From assembly GCA_031553975.1 (NCBI GenBank), contig JAVBKP010000131.1:1-10823 (forward strand): a stretch of DNA of 10,823 nucleotides. Direction: 5' to 3'. The notes under the pieces are model-generated. The model was not told the DNA's origin and searched no databases. It worked only from the letters and a program-made list of their open reading frames with translations. The position numbers and the translations under genes are program-made. Positions 6,373-10,823 of this stretch are shown here, piece after piece; within the stretch, counting starts at the first letter, position 1; every line of letters starts with the position of its first letter. The stretch comes from JAVBKP01 sp031553975. GTDB lineage: Bacteria > Bacillota > Clostridia > Peptostreptococcales > Anaerovoracaceae.

Positions 6373-6398
6373 TTCAAGGGAATAATTACCATTCTTAA

Positions 6399-6411
6399 CT
6401 CGCAGTGCGAG
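6399..6411 (+). promoter_or_regulatory. Small leader hairpin before the permease
   Basis: CTCGC (6399-6403) and GCGAG (6407-6411) form a 5-bp stem with an AGT loop, followed by AAATTTT. The segment ACTCGC (6398-6403) can also pair with GCGAGT at 6328-6333 if transcription reads through from the upstream operon. The stem is too short and the T-run too weak for a confident terminator. It may act as a weak end for the Tad-like operon or be incidental. Confidence 0.25.
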
Positions 6412-6425
6412 AAATTTTACCTATT

Positions 6426-6431
6426 AAGGAG
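6426..6431 (+). promoter_or_regulatory. Strong RBS of the permease
   Basis: AAGGAG lies 7 bases before the ATG at 6439 and fixes this start. It is a closer match to the anti-Shine-Dalgarno than most sites in the Tad-like operon. Confidence 0.8.
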
Positions 6432-6438
6432 TATAAAA

Positions 6439-7866
6439 ATGGAACAAGGAAAAAAACTTAGCCTTTGGACACTTATATTCTTGATTGTAGTACCAACCTT
6501 CGGATTTGGTAACATCACGAATAACGTAGTAGCCTTAGGTGCTGCCTCAATTCCGTCATGGATTATTGTTGCGATATTGTTCTTCTTGCCGTTGTCACTT
6601 ATGATTGCAGAACTGGCTTCTGTCAGTGATAAACAAGGTGGTGGTATCTATACTTGGATTAACCATGGACTGGGTGCCAATTGGGCATTTATCGGTTCTT
6701 GGTCATATTTTATCGCCAACTTATTTTATTTGCAGATGGTATTTGCAAGAATTCCTGTATTGATTTCATGGACTATATTTGGTGAAAATAGATTCATTGA
6801 TACACCGGCCTATTTAGTGCCATTGCTTTCTATCATCGTAGCTGTTGTGTTCACGTTCATCGCTTCAGTTGGCGTAAAGACCTTCTCGAAGATCAGTGAT
6901 ATTGGAGGCATGTTCACACTGATTTCGGTAGCTGTTTTCGTAGTATTTGCCATTGTAGGCGTAGCAGCAGGTCATCAGCCAGCTACACCGCTTAGCACAG
7001 AAACCATGATGCCTGTATTTGATGTGACGTACTTTGCTACATTTGCTTGGTTGCTATTCTCTTTCGCGGGTGCAGAGATTGGTGGTACGTATGTGAACGA
7101 AATCAACAATCCAAAACGTACATTGCCTAAAGCAATTCTCACGGCCACCATGTTTGTTGCACTTGCCTACATCTTAGGATCTATAGCAGTACTACTGGTG
7201 GCATCACCAGAGACTATTCAAGAGGCAGGCATCAAGGACTCTCAGTACTTGGTATTCAAAATGTTAGCAGACCAGTTTGGACTCAACGGAGATATTATTG
7301 TTAAAGTATACTGCGGATTCCTAACAATAGCCTCCTCAGCGGCGTATATCCTTTGGATGGAATCACCGCTACGTGTAATCTTCTCAGAAGTGCCAGAAGG
7401 AACATTCCCGAAAGTGTTAACAAAGAAGGACGACAAAGGCATTCTAAAGAACGCGCTATGGATTCAACTCGTAGCAATCATCGTGTTAATCTGCATTCCA
7501 ATGATTGGAATCGAGTCTATTGATACTTTCTTTAATATGCTTATGGACTTATCAGCGCTAGCCCTGATTCCACCATATATTATTCTAACGGCAGGATACC
7601 TAGTGTTTAGAATGAAGAGGAGCAATGACGGTAAATATACGGATATGTTCAAATCTCGAACATTGGCTATTGTTGCTGCTGTAGTTACATTTATTCTCTC
7701 TGTGGTAGCATACACAGGTGCAGGATTTGACTACATGGTGTCAGATGGTACAGCAGTAGAAAAATTCACAGCACTTGCAAAAGTATATGCAGGTCCAATT
7801 ATTTTGATTGGCGTAGGATTTATCCTGCGTTGGGCTTCACAAAAAAGCCATGCTAGAAAAAAATAA
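6439..7866 (+). CDS. APC-superfamily amino acid permease (YjeM/GadC-like branch)
   Basis: This 475-residue polytopic membrane protein has about 12 predicted helices, e.g. at 11-30, 38-60, 83-105, 125-145, 155-176, 197-213, 233-255, 345-358, 368-390, 408-425 and 450-465. Helix 1 has the unwound-type segment FGFGNI (21-26). The stretch from SFAGAEIGG (208-216) to NEINNPKRTLPKAI (220-233) matches the helix-6 to loop-7 region of APC transporters. The ESPLRVIFSEVPEGTFP segment (308-324) is typical of the glutamate/GABA-antiporter branch. From memory it resembles E. coli YjeM, for which the substrate is not well known, so I give no substrate. It stands alone with its own promoter and terminator and is not part of the Tad-like operon by spacing (125 bases) or function. 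The family is certain; the subfamily is probable. Confidence 0.9.
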   Translation: MEQGKKLSLWTLIFLIVVPTFGFGNITNNVVALGAASIPSWIIVAILFFLPLSLMIAELASVSDKQGGGIYTWINHGLGANWAFIGSWSYFIANLFYLQMVFARIPVLISWTIFGENRFIDTPAYLVPLLSIIVAVVFTFIASVGVKTFSKISDIGGMFTLISVAVFVVFAIVGVAAGHQPATPLSTETMMPVFDVTYFATFAWLLFSFAGAEIGGTYVNEINNPKRTLPKAILTATMFVALAYILGSIAVLLVASPETIQEAGIKDSQYLVFKMLADQFGLNGDIIVKVYCGFLTIASSAAYILWMESPLRVIFSEVPEGTFPKVLTKKDDKGILKNALWIQLVAIIVLICIPMIGIESIDTFFNMLMDLSALALIPPYIILTAGYLVFRMKRSNDGKYTDMFKSRTLAIVAAVVTFILSVVAYTGAGFDYMVSDGTAVEKFTALAKVYAGPIILIGVGFILRWASQKSHARKK

Positions 7867-7878
7867 CTTACAATAATG

Positions 7879-7928
7879 AAAGCCCCTGACGGATTGAAGA
7901 AAACTTCAATCTTGTCGGGGGCTTTTTT
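7879..7928. terminator. Strong intrinsic terminator between convergent genes
   Basis: Arms 7879-7899 and 7904-7925 pair over about 21 bases, with one bulge and two G-U pairs, around an AAAA loop. They are followed by six Ts (7923-7928) on the + strand. It ends the permease transcript. On the - strand the same hairpin lies just past the aroE stop (7932) but is followed by only a short CTTTCATT tract, so it probably acts in both directions with less strength there. Confidence 0.9.
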
Positions 7929-7931
7929 CGT

Positions 7932-8705
7932 TTAGGCATTAAACCAAATGTCTTGGGAGGCCTTCGCCTGTGCATGTAGCATATGTAGACCGTTGATAGT
8001 CTTTAATCCCAATTCCTCACCGTAGGTCAGGAACTTTGTTTCACCAGGGTTGTAAATCAAGTCATAGAGAACTTCTGCACGAATAGATTCCTTTGATAGA
8101 GGGGAGATGCCCATGTTAGGCGAAGTCCCCACTGGTGTACAGTTGATGATCATATAATACTGCTCATCTGATGCATTAAAATCTTCATACGACACAACAT
8201 CATGTGGCAAGTAGGACTTGCTATCTTTATCTCTAGAGACAAATCGTATGCAACGAGCACCCAAATCTTCTAAGACTTTTGTTACAGCTTTTGATCCTCC
8301 ACCAGTGCCTAGAATGGCAATGGATTTGCCAGTAACATCAATATCATAAAAAACAAGGGAATGCTTAAATCCCAAATAGTCAGTGTTATAGCCCTTAGAC
8401 ACCACCTGACCATCCTCTTGGCTAAACAAAACCGTGTTGACGGCACCAATGCGTCTTGCTTCATCAGAGACAAAATCAAGAAGAGACATAACATCTGTTT
8501 TGAACGGAATGGTCACGTTGATGCCTGTGTAGGTAAGATTAGATTTATTGTCAGCTATAAAAGACTGCAAGTCATGGGTGTTCTCTATATTTACTAAAGT
8601 ATAATCAGCACATGTTTCCATTTTCTGGAATAAATCCCCGTGAAGCTTGGGAGATCTGCTGTAGTCAATGTCTTTGCCGATCAAGGCAAAATGAAGTTTT
8701 TTCAT
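7932..8705 (-). CDS. aroE: Shikimate 5-dehydrogenase
   Basis: This 257-residue cytoplasmic enzyme catalyses NADPH-dependent reduction of 3-dehydroshikimate to shikimate, the fourth step of the shikimate pathway. The substrate domain shows SRSPKLHG (16-23), GINVTIPFK (61-69, with catalytic Lys69), GAVNT (87-91) and NTDYLGF (107-113, Asp109). The Rossmann domain has GTGGGSKA (133-140) and SRDKDSK (157-163), the place of the NADP-phosphate-binding basic motif. NCTPVGTSP (188-196) and NGLHMLHAQ (238-246) close the active site. In most family members the first motif ends His-Asn; here it is His-Gly23. Length is normal to slightly short. GAGG lies 7 bases before the ATG, and the aroC stop is 1 base upstream, so it is the last gene of aroA-aroC-aroE. 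Confidence 0.95.
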   Translation of the reverse strand: MKKLHFALIGKDIDYSRSPKLHGDLFQKMETCADYTLVNIENTHDLQSFIADNKSNLTYTGINVTIPFKTDVMSLLDFVSDEARRIGAVNTVLFSQEDGQVVSKGYNTDYLGFKHSLVFYDIDVTGKSIAILGTGGGSKAVTKVLEDLGARCIRFVSRDKDSKSYLPHDVVSYEDFNASDEQYYMIINCTPVGTSPNMGISPLSKESIRAEVLYDLIYNPGETKFLTYGEELGLKTINGLHMLHAQAKASQDIWFNA

Positions 8706-8706
8706 T

Positions 8707-9720
8707 TTATTTCCTCAACTTTCTCTCACTAAGAACAAAATCAAGAGACACAATGGCAGCTATGGCTTCTACTACAGGCAACGCCCTAACTACGATGGCA
8801 GGATCATGTCTTCCCTTGATTTCTAATGTTGTGGGCTCCATGGTTGTTAGATTTACAGTGGGTTGTGGTTTTCCCATGGAAGCCGTTGGTTTAAAGCCTA
8901 CATTGAAGGTGACAGGCATACCTGTAGTAATACCTCCAAGGCAGCCTCCGTTTTTATTGGTCGCTGTTTTGATGCTATCCTCTTCGATGATAAAGGGATC
9001 ATTGGCATCAGAGCCTTTCATACTAGCTAGCGCAAATCCATCACCAAATTCTACACCCTTAACCCCTGGAATAGAAAACAAGAGGGCGGACAGTCTGCTC
9101 TCAAAGGAGTCGAAGAAAGGGTCTCCTAGCCCGACAGGTAGGCCAACGATGGAACATTCCACAATACCCCCAACCGAGTCACCTTCTTGCCTTAAATCAG
9201 AGATTTTAGCCGTTATATCTTTTTTTGTAGGATAGAGCATGTCGCCTAGGCGAGATATACGTCCAGAACAGAAGATACCATCCTCAGTTAAATATTGCTT
9301 AGCCAGACTGCCAGCCAATACCAAGGGTGCTGTGAGCCGTCCAGAGAAGTGTCCGCCACCACGAGGATCGTTAAACCCGTTGTATTTCACATGCCCAGTA
9401 TAATCAGCATGACTTGGTCGCAATATTAAATCTCCCTCATAGTCGGCAGAATGCTGTCCGTTATTTTCTATCATAGCACATAGAGGTGCGCCTGTGGTTT
9501 TCTTTTGATATAATCCGCTGAGAATTTTGAACGTATCAGACTCTTGTCTAAGTGTACCTGTCTCAGGATTGCCTGGCGCACGACGGTCAAGATCATCTTG
9601 GATGGCTTCTAGGTCTATGGCGTGCCCAGAGGGCAATCCGTCCATGATTACCCCTATGGCAGGGCCGTGAGATTCACCAAAAAGTGTTAATTTTAAATTG
9701 TTTCCCCAAGTTGAACTCAT
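8707..9720 (-). CDS. aroC: Chorismate synthase
   Basis: This 337-residue cytoplasmic enzyme converts 5-enolpyruvylshikimate-3-phosphate to chorismate using reduced FMN, the last step of the shikimate pathway. Signature regions present are FGESHGPAIG (14-23, His18), RPSHADYTGHVKYNG (101-115, His104), DPRGGGHFSGR (118-128), NGGCLGGITTGMPV (257-270) and GRHDPAIVVRALPVVEA (303-319). The two catalytic histidines are kept. The length is somewhat below the usual 350-390 residues, with a short C-terminus, but no motif is lost. Its ATG overlaps the aroA stop (ATGA) with GGAG about 10 bases upstream; aroE follows after 1 base. The flavin-reduction mode (mono- or bifunctional) cannot be told; no separate flavin-reductase domain is present. 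Confidence 0.96.
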   Translation of the reverse strand: MSSTWGNNLKLTLFGESHGPAIGVIMDGLPSGHAIDLEAIQDDLDRRAPGNPETGTLRQESDTFKILSGLYQKKTTGAPLCAMIENNGQHSADYEGDLILRPSHADYTGHVKYNGFNDPRGGGHFSGRLTAPLVLAGSLAKQYLTEDGIFCSGRISRLGDMLYPTKKDITAKISDLRQEGDSVGGIVECSIVGLPVGLGDPFFDSFESRLSALLFSIPGVKGVEFGDGFALASMKGSDANDPFIIEEDSIKTATNKNGGCLGGITTGMPVTFNVGFKPTASMGKPQPTVNLTTMEPTTLEIKGRHDPAIVVRALPVVEAIAAIVSLDFVLSERKLRK

Positions 9721-10823
9721 AACAATGTATCTCCTATTTTTAACTTTTCTTTTACCAAGTCATACCCAATCACATCCACAAAATCTTTAAAGAAAGACCC
9801 ATAAGACTTGGATACAGCCTCATGACCGCTGAGATGAACGCAACCGTTACATCTGATGGAGGCCACTGCCAAAGACATAGCGATACGATGATCATTCCAT
9901 GAATCTACAGCAAAGGCATTAAGGCTTTCTTTGCCACGAATCACAAGGCCGTCCGTCATTTGCGTAATGTCAGCGCCCAAGCGAGCGAGTTCGGTGGATA
10001 TGGATAGCAACCTGTCAGACTCTTTTAGGCGAAGTCTTGCGCCGTTGATTATGTTTGTTTCACCTTCAGAAAAGGCACCAAGAACAGCCAGTATGGGTAC
10101 TAAATCAGGGCATCCCGATACATCTATGGTAGTTCCGTGGGTTTTGGAACTTTTGACAATCAAATCCTCCCCATCAAAATAAAACTCTCCGCCCATGTCC
10201 TTTACAATATCAAGAATCACTCGATCTGCTTGTATGGTAGACTTTGGGAGTCCCTTAATTCGGATTTCGTGAGGGGAACCATCTGGCTGTGGCGGGTGCA
10301 AAAGACCAGCTACGATGAAAAAAGCTGCTTGGGAATAATCGCCTTCGACCAGCGAGTTCCAATCTGCAGGCACATATTTTTGATTTCCTGCAATGGTGTA
10401 TGTATATTCATCTTTCTGCAATACACATATTTTGTGTTTTTTGAGAGCGTCTATTGTTAGCGTCACATAATCCGCAGACTCAAGCGGGGTAGTCAGTTCT
10501 ATTGTAGAATCTCCCTCAAGGAGTGGCAAGACCAATAACAAACCGCTGATAAACTGTGAGCTAACATTGCCAGGGAGACGAAACGTACCTGGGCAAAGCT
10601 GACCTTTGACAGTGAGAGGGAGGGTTCCGTCTGTTAAAGAATATGCAATGCCATGGGCTTCAAATAGATCAAGATAAGGTCCCAATGGACGTGCGCTGAG
10701 TGACTCGCCTCCAACAAAGGTCACAGGAATGTCTAACAAACATGCCAGTGGTATGAAAAAACGCAAAGTAGAGCCAGAATCCCCACAATGCAAATTCATA
10801 GATTTATATTTTTCTTTATCTTC
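9717..10823 (-). CDS. aroA: EPSP synthase (5' end outside window)
   Basis: The visible 368 residues are most of 3-phosphoshikimate 1-carboxyvinyltransferase, which transfers enolpyruvate from PEP to shikimate-3-phosphate. The frame is open to the window edge (EDKEKYKS precedes the first Met), so the ATG at 10799 is internal and roughly 55-80 N-terminal residues are missing, including the SKS-type PEP/substrate-binding motif. Visible motifs are CGDSGSTLRFF, PGNVSSQFISGLL, VEGDYSQAAFF, DVSGCPDLVPILAVLGAF, RLRLKESDRLLS, SWNDHRIAMSLA and, near the C-terminus, KSYGSFFKDF. These keep the KESDR and DHR residues that bind substrate. The gene overlaps aroC by 4 bases. Identification is certain; whether other aro genes lie upstream is not visible. 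Confidence 0.95.
   Translation of the reverse strand, partial: EDKEKYKSMNLHCGDSGSTLRFFIPLACLLDIPVTFVGGESLSARPLGPYLDLFEAHGIAYSLTDGTLPLTVKGQLCPGTFRLPGNVSSQFISGLLLVLPLLEGDSTIELTTPLESADYVTLTIDALKKHKICVLQKDEYTYTIAGNQKYVPADWNSLVEGDYSQAAFFIVAGLLHPPQPDGSPHEIRIKGLPKSTIQADRVILDIVKDMGGEFYFDGEDLIVKSSKTHGTTIDVSGCPDLVPILAVLGAFSEGETNIINGARLRLKESDRLLSISTELARLGADITQMTDGLVIRGKESLNAFAVDSWNDHRIAMSLAVASIRCNGCVHLSGHEAVSKSYGSFFKDFVDVIGYDLVKEKLKIGDTLL

Noticed and set aside
8612..9235. 207-codon open frame on the + strand
   Set aside because: It lies wholly antisense to aroE/aroC, whose motifs are unambiguous, and its product has no recognisable features.
10797..10799. ATG at 10799 (- strand) as the start of aroA
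   Set aside because: The frame stays open to the window edge and EPSP synthases need about 55-80 more residues before the SGSTLR motif, so the gene begins outside the window.
1..10823. tRNA, rRNA, CRISPR array, insertion sequence or attachment site
   Set aside because: I saw no cloverleaf, repeat-spacer series, transposase motifs or long terminal repeats on either strand.

Overview
The window looks like chromosomal DNA of a low-to-moderate GC Gram-positive bacterium, most likely an anaerobic member of the Clostridia. The reasons are purine-rich Shine-Dalgarno sites (AAGGAG, GGAGG), tightly overlapping genes, TTG and GTG starts, Firmicutes-like aro proteins, and a Tad-type locus with no outer-membrane secretin in view. 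The organism assignment is inference; the genus cannot be named from sequence alone.

Region 1 (1-6313, + strand) is the downstream part of a Tad-like (tight adherence, type IVb pilus / type II secretion-related) operon. In order it encodes the end of a CpaE/TadZ-like ParA-family ATPase, a TadA/CpaF-like secretion ATPase with an altered P-loop, a TadB-like membrane platform protein, a short TadC-like protein, and two tandem ~45-residue one-helix proteins that resemble each other. These are followed by two ~140-residue proteins with one N-terminal membrane helix (TadE/TadG or pseudopilin position) and a large secreted protein with a glycine-rich domain. The secreted protein is interrupted by a +1 frame change at a CCC-TAA site; rejoined, it would be 619 residues. 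Neighbouring genes overlap by 4-19 bases or are separated by at most 18 bases, so they are surely co-transcribed and largely translationally coupled. The simplest reading is an envelope-spanning filament or secretion machine whose surface product is the glycine-rich protein. The operon promoter, the start of tadZ and any prepilin peptidase lie outside the window.

Region 2 (6314-7930) is a monocistronic APC-superfamily amino acid transporter resembling the YjeM/GadC branch. It has a good sigma-A-type promoter, a strong RBS, and a strong intrinsic terminator at 7879-7928.

Region 3 (7932-10823, - strand) is a shikimate-pathway operon transcribed toward the permease: aroA (EPSP synthase, 5' end outside the window), aroC (chorismate synthase) and aroE (shikimate dehydrogenase). 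aroA and aroC overlap by 4 bases (ATGA), and aroC and aroE are 1 base apart. It converges on the permease, and the hairpin between them probably ends both transcripts.

The features most worth a second look are the frame break in the secreted Gly-rich protein, the Ala-for-Gly change in the TadA P-loop, the run of four small proteins with a common MK-x-x-II start, the truncated TadC, and a perfect 13-bp inverted repeat inside tadA.
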